Shown here: one piece after another, positions 41,859 through 50,645 of the stretch | Layout: each line of letters starts with the position of its first letter | Numbering within the stretch: the stretch's first letter is position 1 | NCBI GenBank assembly: GCA_965656935.1 | Contig: CBFHMG010000013.1 | Location: 4,112-68,111, forward strand | Reading direction: 5' to 3' | Source: M30B80 sp965656935 | GTDB lineage: Bacteria > Pseudomonadota > Alphaproteobacteria > Rhodobacterales > Rhodobacteraceae | Length of the DNA stretch: 64,000 bases | Program-made: the position numbers and the translations under genes | The notes under the pieces: model-generated | What the model saw: only the letters and a program-made list of their open reading frames with translations | What the model was told of the DNA's origin: nothing | Database searches by the model: none

Positions 41859-43634
41859 ATGATCATGTCAAATACCCGTGCAAATCGCCGTTACCGCAGT
41901 CAGGAATGGTTTGATAACCCGAATAATCCAGGCATGACCGCGCTCTATCTCGAGCGGTATCAAAACCAGAGCTTTACCAAGGGCGAATTGCAAAGCGAGC
42001 GGCCCATTATCGGCATCGCTCAGACGGGCTCGGACCTTGTGCCTTGCAATAAAATCCATGTTTTCCTGATGGATCGCATCAAGGCGGGCATCCGCGATGC
42101 GGGCGGCGTTCCGATGGAATTTCCTGTTCATCCGATTCAGGAAACGGGCAAACGCCCCACGGCAGCGCTGGACCGTAACCTGCAATATCTCAGCCTTGTC
42201 GAGGTGTTGCATGGCTATCCGATTGACGGTGTCGTGCTGACCACGGGCTGTGACAAGACAACGCCTGCCATGCTGATGGGGGCGGCCACTGTTGATCTGC
42301 CTGCGATTGCGCTCAATGGCGGGCCGATGCTGGATGGCTGGTGGAAAGGCAAGCGCGCGGGGTCGGGCACGATCATCTGGGAATCGCGCCGTCTGATGGC
42401 CGAAGGCAAGATCGACTATGAAGAATTCATGGAGCGCGCCTGCGCCTCCGCGCCCTCGCTGGGGCATTGCAACACCATGGGCACCGCCAGCACGATGAAC
42501 GCGATGGCCGAGGCTTTGGGCATGACCCTTCCGGGCAATTCCGCCATCCCCGCGCCTTTTCGCGAGCGGATGGAGATGGCCTATCAAACGGGCCGCCGCA
42601 TTGTGGAGATGGTGGAGGAAGACCTCAAACCTTCCGATATCCTGACCCGAGAAGCCTTTGAGAATGCGATCCGCGTGAATACCGCAATTGGCGGGTCGAC
42701 CAATGCGCCCCCCCATCTGCAAGCGATTGCGCGGCATGCGGGTGTGACGCTGGATGTCACGGATTGGCAGGCCGTGGGCTTTGATCTGCCGCTTTTGGTG
42801 AATATGCAGCCGGCCGGTGCCTATCTGGGCGAAAGCTTCTTCCGCGCGGGTGGTGTGCCTGCTGTGATGGGCGAGCTATTGGCCGCAGGGCATCTGCATG
42901 GGGATGTCATGACCGCCTCGGGCCTGCCTGTGGATAAGTCTCTGGCGGACGCGTGTTCACAGGATCATGACGTGATCCGCCCTGTGGATAACCCATTGCG
43001 GGAGAAGGCGGGTTTTCTGGTACTCGAGGGTAACCTCTTTGAGTCTGCCTTGATGAAAACCAGCGTGATTTCCGCTGATTTCCGCGCGCGTTTCCTTGTG
43101 GATAACATATTTGAGGGCCGCGCCGTGGTCTTTGAAGGGCCTGAGGATTATCACGATCACATCAATGGCGAGAGCTTGGGCATTGACGAGAAAACCGTGC
43201 TTTTCATTCGCAATGTCGGCTGCGTTGGCTATCCTGGCTCGGCCGAGGTGGTGAATATGCAGCCGCCCGATGCTTTGATCCGCGAGGGTATCAACCATCT
43301 TCCCACAGTCGGGGATGGGCGCCAGTCGGGCACATCCGAGAGCCCCTCTATCCTCAATGCATCTCCTGAGGCCATGGTTGGCGGCGGTCTGGCTTTGATC
43401 AAAACGGGCGATAAGGTGCGGCTTGATCTGAACGAGGGCAGGCTGGATGCGCTGGTGGATGAGGCGGAATGGCAAGCCCGCCGCGCCGCATGGACCCCGC
43501 CTGAATTGGACAATCAAACCCCGTGGCAGGAGATTTACCGCGCCCATGTCGGTCAATTGGCCGATGGCGGATGTCTGGAATTGGCGACAGCCTATCAGCG
43601 CATTGCCAAAGACCTGCCGCGCGACAATCACTAG
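41859..43634 (+). CDS. IlvD/Edd family sugar-acid dehydratase
   Basis: A 591-residue Fe-S dehydratase. Cluster or active-site cysteines lie in 'TGSDLVPCNKIH', 'LTTGCDKTTPAMLMG' and 'SLGHCNTMGTASTMN', and the C-terminal part has 'VGCVGYPGSAEVVNM' and 'GRQSGTSESPSI'. The short N-terminal 'RRYRSQEWFDNPNNPG' is typical of pentonate/hexonate dehydratases (arabinonate or xylonate type) rather than amino-acid IlvD. It follows the third dehydrogenase after 136 bases, so may have its own promoter. Start is ATG 41859 or 41865; neither has a strong ribosome site, while a GGAGGGAGAG lies 40 bases upstream. Substrate unknown. Confidence 0.87.
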   Translation: MIMSNTRANRRYRSQEWFDNPNNPGMTALYLERYQNQSFTKGELQSERPIIGIAQTGSDLVPCNKIHVFLMDRIKAGIRDAGGVPMEFPVHPIQETGKRPTAALDRNLQYLSLVEVLHGYPIDGVVLTTGCDKTTPAMLMGAATVDLPAIALNGGPMLDGWWKGKRAGSGTIIWESRRLMAEGKIDYEEFMERACASAPSLGHCNTMGTASTMNAMAEALGMTLPGNSAIPAPFRERMEMAYQTGRRIVEMVEEDLKPSDILTREAFENAIRVNTAIGGSTNAPPHLQAIARHAGVTLDVTDWQAVGFDLPLLVNMQPAGAYLGESFFRAGGVPAVMGELLAAGHLHGDVMTASGLPVDKSLADACSQDHDVIRPVDNPLREKAGFLVLEGNLFESALMKTSVISADFRARFLVDNIFEGRAVVFEGPEDYHDHINGESLGIDEKTVLFIRNVGCVGYPGSAEVVNMQPPDALIREGINHLPTVGDGRQSGTSESPSILNASPEAMVGGGLALIKTGDKVRLDLNEGRLDALVDEAEWQARRAAWTPPELDNQTPWQEIYRAHVGQLADGGCLELATAYQRIAKDLPRDNH

Positions 43635-43654
43635 CGGGACGCGGCCCAAATAAA

Positions 43655-43680
43655 AAACGCGCCACCGATGTGACGCGTTT
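43655..43680. terminator. Bidirectional terminator between the dehydratase and csp genes
   Basis: AAACGCG and CGCGTTT enclose an inner CAC/GTG pairing, with A-runs before and T-runs after, so the hairpin can serve both converging genes. Confidence 0.75.
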
Positions 43681-43721
43681 CAAAATTTCAGCGCCGCGGA
43701 TAAATCGCGGCGAAAACCTGA

Positions 43722-43928
43722 TTAGACCAGTTCGATGTTTACGGCGCTTTCGCGACCATCGCGGCCTTTTTCGAGGTCGTAGGTAACTTTCTGGTTGTCT
43801 GCGAGTGCAGTCAGGCCCGAACGCTCTACGCCAGAGATGTGAACGAACACATCTTTGCCGCCATCGCCTGGCTCGATGAAGCCATAGCCTTTAGTTGCGT
43901 TGAACCATTTCACGGTGCCATTGGCCAT
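43722..43928 (-). CDS. Cold-shock protein (CspA family)
   Basis: A 68-residue single-OB-fold RNA chaperone. RNP1 is 'KGYGFIEP' and RNP2 'DVFVHISGV'; N-terminal 'GTVKWFNATKG' completes the cold-shock domain. It binds single-stranded nucleic acid and melts mRNA structure. The ribosome site AAGGAGA precedes the ATG on the minus strand. About 240 bases without a gene lie upstream, enough for the long leader that cold-shock genes often have. Monocistronic, converging on the dehydratase gene. Confidence 0.95.
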   Translation of the reverse strand: MANGTVKWFNATKGYGFIEPGDGGKDVFVHISGVERSGLTALADNQKVTYDLEKGRDGRESAVNIELV

Positions 43929-44168
43929 ATCCGTGTCTCCTTAAATATGCGCTGCCCACAACATGCGACAGCTCGGCGATAGTCATACAAGATCGAGTGT
44001 ACTGTTGCCGGTCTAAGGTGACAGGGGTCGATAGAGATAACGTAGCAAAGGCTCTATGTCATAAATTGGGCCTATCGTAAAGGGAAATAGCTGACAGCCC
44101 TTTTTATCGCCCGCTTGATTTCTATCTCCTAGAGGGTGATGGAGTGCCCCAAAACAGAAGGGTTTGGC

Positions 44169-44627
44169 ATGCGTATTTTGGTGTTTTCAGTTGTTTTTGT
44201 GCTGGTTTTTCTTTTCGTTGTGAGTGTTTTTATACGGCTTGCCCCCATGCATCCTGATCAGTGGCATGTCGATCCAAGCAGCGTAACGCCCCCGAACTCG
44301 CCCAATTACGCATTGTTGATCGGCGAAAACGCGCCTGTCGTCTCGGGCAGCGTGCAAGACCTTTCCGCTCGGGTTACGCAGATCGCGCAAGACAATGGCT
44401 GGCAGGTGATCGGCGGCGATGCGCAGGCGGGGTTTGTCACCTATGTCACCCGAAGCAGGATCATCGGCTTTCCCGATGCGATCAGCATCAAGCTGAGTGC
44501 GGTGCAACCCGAGGGCGATGCCGCGCAAACACGGATCGAGATATTCTCGCGCTCGCGCTTTGGCTATGATGATCTGGGCGCAAATGAGGAGCATGTCGCC
44601 AAACTGCTGCGGCCGCTCACGTCTTGA
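44169..44627 (+). CDS. DUF1499 membrane-anchored protein
   Basis: A 152-residue protein with one N-terminal membrane helix ('VFSVVFVLVFLFVVSVFI') and a soluble domain containing 'TYVTRSRIIGFPDAISIKL' and 'FSRSRFGYDDLGANEEHV', the DUF1499 signature (an S-R-S-R-xGxxDxGxN motif). Function unknown. The ATG at 44169 follows GAAGGG; a GTG at 44136 is possible. It precedes prfA by 31 bases on the same strand. Confidence 0.83.
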   Translation: MRILVFSVVFVLVFLFVVSVFIRLAPMHPDQWHVDPSSVTPPNSPNYALLIGENAPVVSGSVQDLSARVTQIAQDNGWQVIGGDAQAGFVTYVTRSRIIGFPDAISIKLSAVQPEGDAAQTRIEIFSRSRFGYDDLGANEEHVAKLLRPLTS

Positions 44628-44658
44628 CGCTGCGGGCGGGGCAGGCCAAACCCTGTTC

Positions 44659-45714
44659 ATGTTGCCCATAGACCGCCTTCGCCAAATTCGCGAGCGTTTC
44701 GAGTATCTCGAAGCGCAGCTCAATGCTGGCCCCGCCGCCGATAAGATCGAAGCCATCAGTCGTGAATATTCGGAGCTCAAGCCCGTGGTCACGCAGATCG
44801 AGGCCTATGAGCAGCTCAAATCCGATCTGGCCGAGGCCGAGGCCATGCTGACCGACCCCGAGATGCGCGAATTGGCCGAAGATGAACTTCCCCGCTTGCG
44901 CGAGGCCCTGCCTGCCATTGAGCAGAACCTGCAACTTGCGCTTTTGCCCAAGGATGCCGCCGATGGCCGTCCCGCGATCCTAGAGATCAGGCCCGGCACT
45001 GGCGGGGATGAGGCCGCCCTTTTCGCGGGCGATTTGTTGCGCATGTATCAGCGCCATTCCGAGGCGAAGGGCTGGCGGTTCGAAATTCTTGAACAGCAAC
45101 TCTCGGAGCTTGGCGGCATCAAGGAAGTCACCGCACGCATTGAAGGCGAGCGTGTTTTTGCGCGGCTGAAATACGAATCCGGTGTGCATCGCGTGCAACG
45201 TGTGCCCGAGACGGAATCGGGCGGGCGCATTCATACCTCAGCCGCAACCGTCGCCGTTCTGCCCGAGGCCGAGGCCGTTGATATCGATATTCCCGCCACC
45301 GATATCCGTATTGATACAATGCGGGCCTCGGGCGCGGGCGGGCAGCATGTGAACACGACGGATTCCGCCGTGCGGATCACCCATATCCCCACAGGTCTTA
45401 TGGTCACCAGTTCCGAGAAATCGCAGCACCGCAACCGCGAGATCGCGATGAATGTGCTTCGGGCGCGGCTCTATGATCTGGAGCGTCAGAAGGTCGATGA
45501 TGAACGCGCGGCAACACGCAAAAATCAGGTAGGCTCGGGTGATAGATCGGAGCGCATCCGCACCTATAATTTCCCGCAAGGCCGCATGACCGACCACCGC
45601 ATCAATCTGACGCTTTATAAGCTTGATCAGATCATGCAGGGCGATCTGGATGAGACGATTGACGCGCTGACCACCCATGACCAAGCCGCCCTTCTGGCCG
45701 AGATGGAGGGATGA
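44659..45714 (+). CDS. prfA: Peptide chain release factor 1
   Basis: A 351-residue class I release factor that reads UAA and UAG. The catalytic GGQ is in 'RASGAGGQHVNTTDSAVR', and the domain before it 'EIRPGTGGDEAALFAGDLLR' is typical of RF1. The ATG at 44659 gives MLPIDRLRQI; the longer open frame upstream overlaps DUF1499 and is discarded. It overlaps prmC, which methylates its GGQ glutamine, by ATGA. Confidence 0.96.
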   Translation: MLPIDRLRQIRERFEYLEAQLNAGPAADKIEAISREYSELKPVVTQIEAYEQLKSDLAEAEAMLTDPEMRELAEDELPRLREALPAIEQNLQLALLPKDAADGRPAILEIRPGTGGDEAALFAGDLLRMYQRHSEAKGWRFEILEQQLSELGGIKEVTARIEGERVFARLKYESGVHRVQRVPETESGGRIHTSAATVAVLPEAEAVDIDIPATDIRIDTMRASGAGGQHVNTTDSAVRITHIPTGLMVTSSEKSQHRNREIAMNVLRARLYDLERQKVDDERAATRKNQVGSGDRSERIRTYNFPQGRMTDHRINLTLYKLDQIMQGDLDETIDALTTHDQAALLAEMEG

Positions 45715-46553
45715 GCGCCACGGCGGCTCAAACCTTGCGCGATGCCCAGTTGCGGTTGAGCGACCCCCTCGGGCCTGAGGTTGCCGCGCGCGATACGCGC
45801 CTGCTTCTGGCCCATGCGGCAGGCTGGAGCGGGGCGCAGATGCTCGCCAATTTGCATGACCCGATGCCCTCTGAGGCGCGGCAGCGCTTTGACGACAGCA
45901 TCGCCGCGCGGCTCTCGGGCCTCTCGGTGGCGCATATCATTGGCGAGGTGGAATTTTACGGGCGGCCCTTTCATGTGGGCAAAGGCGATCTTGCGCCGCG
46001 CCCTGATACCGAGACGCTGATTGATCTGGCGTTGGCGGGCCCCTTTGAAACCCTGCTTGATCTGGGCACAGGCACAGGTGTTATCGCGGTCACGCTTCTG
46101 GCCGAGCGGGCAGGGGTACGCGGCATGGCAACCGATCTGGAGGATGGTTTTTTGGACCGCGCGCGCCGCAATGCTGCGCGCCACGGCGTGGCGGATCGGT
46201 TGGCGCTTTGTGCCAGTGACTGGTTCGCGGATGTGTCGGGGCGCTTTGACCTGATCACCTCGAACCCGCCTTATGTATCAGAAGCGGATTATCAGGGATT
46301 GGCCCGTGACATTCTGATCGGCGAACGCCGCGAGGCCCTGACCCCCGGCGGGGACGGGCTTGCAGCTTATCGTGTTATTGCGGGGCAGGCCTTGGCGCAT
46401 CTCACCCCGACGGGGCGGCTGATGGTCGAGATCGGCCATGACCAAGGCCAAGCTGTTGCCGAGATTTTTTCAGCCATTGGCCTTGCAGAGGTTGAAATTC
46501 ACGTTGATATTAATGGCACTGATCGTGTGGTCACTGGCAGAAATCCCGCTTAA
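45711..46553 (+). CDS. prmC: Release factor glutamine methyltransferase
   Basis: A 280-residue SAM-dependent N5-glutamine methyltransferase. SAM motif 'LLDLGTGTGVIAVTLLAE' and the catalytic 'DLITSNPPYVSEADY' (NPPY) are intact, and 'APRPDTETLIDLAL' precedes them as in the family. It methylates the GGQ motif of RF1 and RF2. Coupled to prfA by a four-base overlap. Confidence 0.95.
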   Translation: MSATAAQTLRDAQLRLSDPLGPEVAARDTRLLLAHAAGWSGAQMLANLHDPMPSEARQRFDDSIAARLSGLSVAHIIGEVEFYGRPFHVGKGDLAPRPDTETLIDLALAGPFETLLDLGTGTGVIAVTLLAERAGVRGMATDLEDGFLDRARRNAARHGVADRLALCASDWFADVSGRFDLITSNPPYVSEADYQGLARDILIGERREALTPGGDGLAAYRVIAGQALAHLTPTGRLMVEIGHDQGQAVAEIFSAIGLAEVEIHVDINGTDRVVTGRNPA

Positions 46554-46654
46554 TGCGAATTTGCCCCTGCGGTCAGTGTTTGCTTTTTATTATAAATTTT
46601 TAATTAGTCCTTGTTTTACAGCCCATAGCATGGTTATTCAAAGGCAGCGAGCGC

Positions 46655-46672
46655 GGAATGATATGTCATTCC
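46655..46672. other. Hairpin between prmC and the DUF4167 gene
   Basis: GGAATGA, loop TATG, TCATTCC forms a perfect seven-pair stem in the 237-base AT-rich gap. There is no T-run after it, so it is not a typical terminator. It may act in the leader of the downstream gene. Nothing else coding is evident in this gap. Confidence 0.4.
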
Positions 46673-46790
46673 CCCGCGATTCTACCAAAATGACCGGGTC
46701 AACCGAAGGTTAGGGAATTGGCGTGGACATAAAATCAGGTTTCGACCTGAACATGCCGCAACCCCCAGGAAAACTGGAAACGACAAACTC

Positions 46791-47396
46791 ATGAGATCAT
46801 CGAAGAACCGCTCGCGGTCCAAGGGCAACCGGAACCGTTCGGTTGGAAACAACATCAACCGAGTGTTCGACAGCTCGGGCCCAGAAGGTAAGGTGCGCGG
46901 CACGCCGCAGCAGATTATCGACAAATACCAGCAGCTTGCCCGTGACGCGCAGCTCAGCAATGACCGCGTTGCGCATGAAAACTTCCTTCAGCATTCCGAG
47001 CATTACACCCGCATGTTGGGTGAAGCCATGCGCGAGATGGAAGCCCGCCGCGAACAGCAGGAAAACAGCCAGTCGCAACAGGGCCGCGACAACAACAATC
47101 GTGACGGCAATCGCGACAATACCCGCGATGACAACCGCAATAATAACCAGCGCAACCGCAATGACGAGCAATCGCAAAACGCGGCCCCCGCTGCGCCTGG
47201 CACGGGCGAACAGCCTGATATTGCGCCAGTGATCGAAGGCGATACGCCCGCGGATGCAGGCTTGGTGGAAACACCTGAAAGTGCGCCTGCCGAGAAGCCC
47301 AAGCGCACACGCACACGCCGCCCGCGCAAAACGGAAGCGGATGCCGAAGCAAGCGCGCCAAAGCCTGATGGGGAACCACAGGAAGCTGCTGAATAA
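46791..47396 (+). CDS. DUF4167 protein, disordered C-terminal half
   Basis: A 201-residue protein. The N-terminal ~85 residues ('GNNINRVFDSSGPEGKVRGT' onward, 'QHSEHYTRMLGEAMREMEAR') match DUF4167, common in alphaproteobacteria and of unknown function. After residue ~90 it becomes low-complexity: Asn/Arg/Asp-rich repeats, then an acidic Pro/Ala part, then the basic 'KPKRTRTRRPRK'. The basic ends suggest RNA or ribosome contact, but there is no direct evidence. Confidence 0.85.
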   Translation: MRSSKNRSRSKGNRNRSVGNNINRVFDSSGPEGKVRGTPQQIIDKYQQLARDAQLSNDRVAHENFLQHSEHYTRMLGEAMREMEARREQQENSQSQQGRDNNNRDGNRDNTRDDNRNNNQRNRNDEQSQNAAPAAPGTGEQPDIAPVIEGDTPADAGLVETPESAPAEKPKRTRTRRPRKTEADAEASAPKPDGEPQEAAE

Positions 47397-47425
47397 AGCG
47401 GTAACGCCGCTTCAAGATATCGCGC

Positions 47426-48268
47426 TCAGCCCGCCTCGATCTGGCGGGCGAGCGCGCAAAACCCCTCAACCGAGACCTGTTCTGCACGATCTGTGGGGTT
47501 AAGCCCCGCAGCCGTTATCCTGTCCTCAATATCTGGCCCCATGCCTTTGAGGGCCGCGCGCAGCATTTTGCGGCGCTGGTTGAAGGCAGTGGCCACAACG
47601 CGTTCCAAAACCTTGCGATTTGCGGGAAAGCGCGGCTCGGGCAGGGCCGCGATATGGACAACCGCTGAATGGATTTTCGGCGGTGGCGTAAAGGCCTCGG
47701 GCGGCAGGGTCATCACGATTTTCGCACTGGCGCGCCATTGGGCCAGCACCGCCAAACGCCCATAGGCCTTGGAGCCGGGCGTGGCCACAATGCGGTCGGC
47801 CACTTCGCGTTGAAACATCAATGTCAGGCTTTGCCAGAGCGGCGGCCATGCCTCGGGTGTCATCCAGCGCACCAGCAATTCCGTCCCCACATTATAGGGC
47901 AGATTGGCCACGATCTTGATGGGGCCTGTCAGATGCGCGGCCCAGTCAATCTCCAAGGCATCGGCATTGAGCACCTCCAGCCGCTCTGGATAGGCCTCGG
48001 AAATCTCGGCCAAGGCGGCAAGGCAGCGGGCATCTTTTTCCACGGCCACCACGCGGCGCGCGCCTTCGGCCAGAAGCCCGCGGGTCAACCCACCCGGGCC
48101 TGGCCCGATCTCCAGCACATCACAGCCCGTCAAACCCCCCGCACAGCGCGCGATTTTTGCCGTCAGGTTGAGATCGAGCAGGAAATTCTGCCCCAAAGCC
48201 TTTTTCGCCGATAGCCCGTGATCGGCAATCACCGAGCGCAGCGGAGGAAGGTTATCAATCCCGCTCAT
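47426..48268 (-). CDS. rsmA: 16S rRNA dimethyladenosine transferase
   Basis: A 280-residue methyltransferase that dimethylates A1518 and A1519 of 16S rRNA. 'KKALGQNFLLDLNLTAKI' at the N-terminus, SAM motif 'VLEIGPGPGGLTRGLL', and the catalytic 'IVANLPYNVGTEL' (NLPY) are all present. Last gene of surA-pdxA-rsmA on the minus strand, overlapping pdxA by ATGA. It converges on the DUF4167 gene, 29 bases away. Confidence 0.96.
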   Translation of the reverse strand: MSGIDNLPPLRSVIADHGLSAKKALGQNFLLDLNLTAKIARCAGGLTGCDVLEIGPGPGGLTRGLLAEGARRVVAVEKDARCLAALAEISEAYPERLEVLNADALEIDWAAHLTGPIKIVANLPYNVGTELLVRWMTPEAWPPLWQSLTLMFQREVADRIVATPGSKAYGRLAVLAQWRASAKIVMTLPPEAFTPPPKIHSAVVHIAALPEPRFPANRKVLERVVATAFNQRRKMLRAALKGMGPDIEDRITAAGLNPTDRAEQVSVEGFCALARQIEAG

Positions 48269-49251
48269 GACTGGGCCGCGCGGGCTTGGGCCATTTGTGC
48301 GGCCAATTTGAGGGCTGCGATAAAACTGGTGGGATCAGCCACGCCCTTGCCTGCGATATCAAAGCCCGTGCCGTGATCGGGCGAGGTGCGGATAAAGGGC
48401 AGGCCAAGCGTCACATTCACGCCGCCTGCGAAATCAATCGTCTTGATCGGGATCAGCGCTTGGTCGTGATACATGCAGATCGCCACATCATAGGTTTTGC
48501 GCGCGCCCGCATGGAACATCGTATCGGCGGAATGCGGCCCCGAGATTGCATAGCCCTCGGCGCGCAAGGCCTCGATCACGGGGGTGATCACCTCGATCTC
48601 CTCGCGGCCCATCACACCGCCTTCGCCCGCATGGGGGTTGAGGCCCGCAACCGCGATCCTTGGGGATTTGAGGCCAAAATCACGGCGCAGATCAGCGGCT
48701 GTGATGCGGATAGTGTCGCTTAACAGCGCGCGATCCAGTTGGGCAGGCACATCCTTAAGGGCGATATGGATGGTTGTGGGCACCACGCGCAAGGCGTCAC
48801 AGGCCAGCATCATCACCACGCGTTTGACGCCAGCCAGATGTGCCAGATATTCCGTATGGCCCGGAAAGCCGAAACCCGCGCCATCGACCAAAGCCTTTTT
48901 ATGGATGGGCAGGGTGCACAGGCTCGAGGCCTCGCCGCCCATCACCAGTTCAACCCCGCGTGCAATCGCATCAATCACGCCTTGAGCGTTTTCCGCGATT
49001 GGCAGGCCAGCAGTCGCAGGTTTTGCAAAGCTTTGTGGCAAGACCGCCAAAGCATGGTTTGAGGCGGCGATGGCATCGGCTGGTCGCGCGATCACTTCGA
49101 TCGCTCGGCCAAAGCCGTGGAAATGCTCAGGCTCACCAATGACGAAAAAGGGCAGGCTGCTGCCCAAGCTTTCGGAGGCTTTCGCGGCAATCTCAGGGCC
49201 GATCCCCGCAGGCTCGCCACAGCTGACTGCGACGGGACGGGCGCGGCTCAT
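48265..49251 (-). CDS. pdxA: 4-hydroxythreonine-4-phosphate dehydrogenase
   Basis: A 328-residue NAD-dependent dehydrogenase of pyridoxal phosphate synthesis. 'SCGEPAGIGPEI' opens it, 'LCTLPIHKKALVDGAGFGFP' and 'GHTEYLA' are PdxA motifs, and 'MYHDQALIPIKTIDF' with 'TSPDHGTGFDIAGKG' contain the metal-binding His and Asp residues. Overlaps surA at its start and rsmA at its stop, each by four bases. Confidence 0.96.
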   Translation of the reverse strand: MSRARPVAVSCGEPAGIGPEIAAKASESLGSSLPFFVIGEPEHFHGFGRAIEVIARPADAIAASNHALAVLPQSFAKPATAGLPIAENAQGVIDAIARGVELVMGGEASSLCTLPIHKKALVDGAGFGFPGHTEYLAHLAGVKRVVMMLACDALRVVPTTIHIALKDVPAQLDRALLSDTIRITAADLRRDFGLKSPRIAVAGLNPHAGEGGVMGREEIEVITPVIEALRAEGYAISGPHSADTMFHAGARKTYDVAICMYHDQALIPIKTIDFAGGVNVTLGLPFIRTSPDHGTGFDIAGKGVADPTSFIAALKLAAQMAQARAAQS

Positions 49252-50504
49252 TCGTCTATGCGGATGATGGCGGCCGCGCGAAGTTCCTCAAGATAGCCAC
49301 TGGCATAGCTTTCCAAACGCTGTGAAAACAGGGCTTGGCGCACTTCCTCACGACCGCCCTCAGGCAGTTCCGTGGTGCGGCCACACATCATGACCATCAG
49401 CAAGGTCTGACCATTATTGCGGGTCAGAAGCGTGGAGGTCTCGTTTGCGTCGAGCTTGGCCAATTCAAAGGCAATATCAGAGGGCACTTCGCCAATCGGC
49501 AGGGCAATACGCTCGAACCCGCCAGGCAAGACGCCATAGAGATCATCGCAGGTATCAAGATCATCGATCAAATCTTGCGCTTGGGCGAGGGTTTCTTCGC
49601 TGCGGCCACCGGGTAGGGCGATTGTGGCGTAATCAACGGTGCTGACCGTGGGGTTCACAAAGCCCGTTTCTTGAAAGCCGCGCATCTGGAACAGGGCAAT
49701 GGCGGGCCCAAGCGGTACGGGTTCGGTCACGTCACCATCCCCCAGCACCAGCACCAGCGATTGCAATCCGGGCGGGATCGAGGAGAGGGGGCGCCAGTCC
49801 AGCAGACCGCCATCGGCGGCTGTTGGTGCGGCCGAGAAATCCCGCGCGGCCTGCGCAAAACCGCCTGTATCGCCTTGCAGATTGCGCGACAGGTCATTCA
49901 TCAAAATGCGGATCTCGTCTTCGGTTTCAGGGGTGAGGGGGATCACCAATTCAGCCAGACGGACGCGCGCGGCCCCTTCGCTTGATCCAAGTGCCAATGC
50001 GCGGTCGATCTCGTCATCGCTGACTTGGGCTTGGGCGCTAAAGCGCGCGCCCAGAACATTGCGCCATGTCACGCCAGCAGCGACGAAATCACGGAAGGTT
50101 TCGGCAGCGATGCCGTCTTGGGCGATGAGAGTGATCAATTCTTCGGTTGTCAGGCTAGCCCGTGCGGCAAACTCTTCCATGCCGGCTTGGATTTCATCGA
50201 CAGAGGCGCTGACCCCCAAAAGAGCGCCCGCTTGCTCTTGTAGGCGTTCGTCCAAGAGTTCTTCGCGTGCGCGTTCTCTCAGGTCACCTGGGGCGTTGAC
50301 CACTTCCAAGAAGCGTTCGCGCTGGTCGATCTCGTAATAGGTGACGACGTCATTATTCACGATGATCGCAGGGCTGAAGGGGGATTGCTGTGCAAAGGCA
50401 GACTCGGGTGTCTGCATGGCTGTCGCGCCAAGGACAAGGGCCGCCAAAAGGGCGATGGGGCGCAGCTTTGCTCTGCTCGGTGCTGTGTTCTGTTTCTGCT
50501 TCAT
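49248..50504 (-). CDS. surA: SurA-type periplasmic chaperone / peptidyl-prolyl isomerase
   Basis: A 418-residue periplasmic protein with a signal peptide (cleavage probably after AFA, about residue 38). The N-terminal SurA domain ('IIVNNDVVTYYEIDQRERFL') is followed by one parvulin-like domain ('FSAAPTAADGGLLDWRPLSSIPP', with the DGGxLGW-like motif) and a C-terminal helix. It escorts outer membrane proteins. The usual LptD gene is not directly upstream here; lptG is, after 141 gene-free bases that probably hold a promoter. Confidence 0.9.
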   Translation of the reverse strand: MKQKQNTAPSRAKLRPIALLAALVLGATAMQTPESAFAQQSPFSPAIIVNNDVVTYYEIDQRERFLEVVNAPGDLRERAREELLDERLQEQAGALLGVSASVDEIQAGMEEFAARASLTTEELITLIAQDGIAAETFRDFVAAGVTWRNVLGARFSAQAQVSDDEIDRALALGSSEGAARVRLAELVIPLTPETEDEIRILMNDLSRNLQGDTGGFAQAARDFSAAPTAADGGLLDWRPLSSIPPGLQSLVLVLGDGDVTEPVPLGPAIALFQMRGFQETGFVNPTVSTVDYATIALPGGRSEETLAQAQDLIDDLDTCDDLYGVLPGGFERIALPIGEVPSDIAFELAKLDANETSTLLTRNNGQTLLMVMMCGRTTELPEGGREEVRQALFSQRLESYASGYLEELRAAAIIRIDE

Positions 50505-50645
50505 GCCAATTTCCGCCGTCTGTGCGACCTTGTTGCGCGTCCTGCGACAGTGATGCCGAATTTAAGCGTTAAGCGCAAGTTAACCGAGCATGGAATGCGG
50601 CGCGAGAGGGGAATTAAGCCACCTTAAGCGCCGATCTGGGGGCGC

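Noticed and set aside
41859..43634. Calling this gene ilvD (branched-chain amino acid synthesis)
   Set aside because: The N-terminus and motif context fit sugar-acid dehydratases, and it lies in a catabolic cluster; so no symbol is given.
46438..46713. Open frame crossing the end of prmC
   Set aside because: Out of frame with prmC, no ribosome site or recognisable domain.
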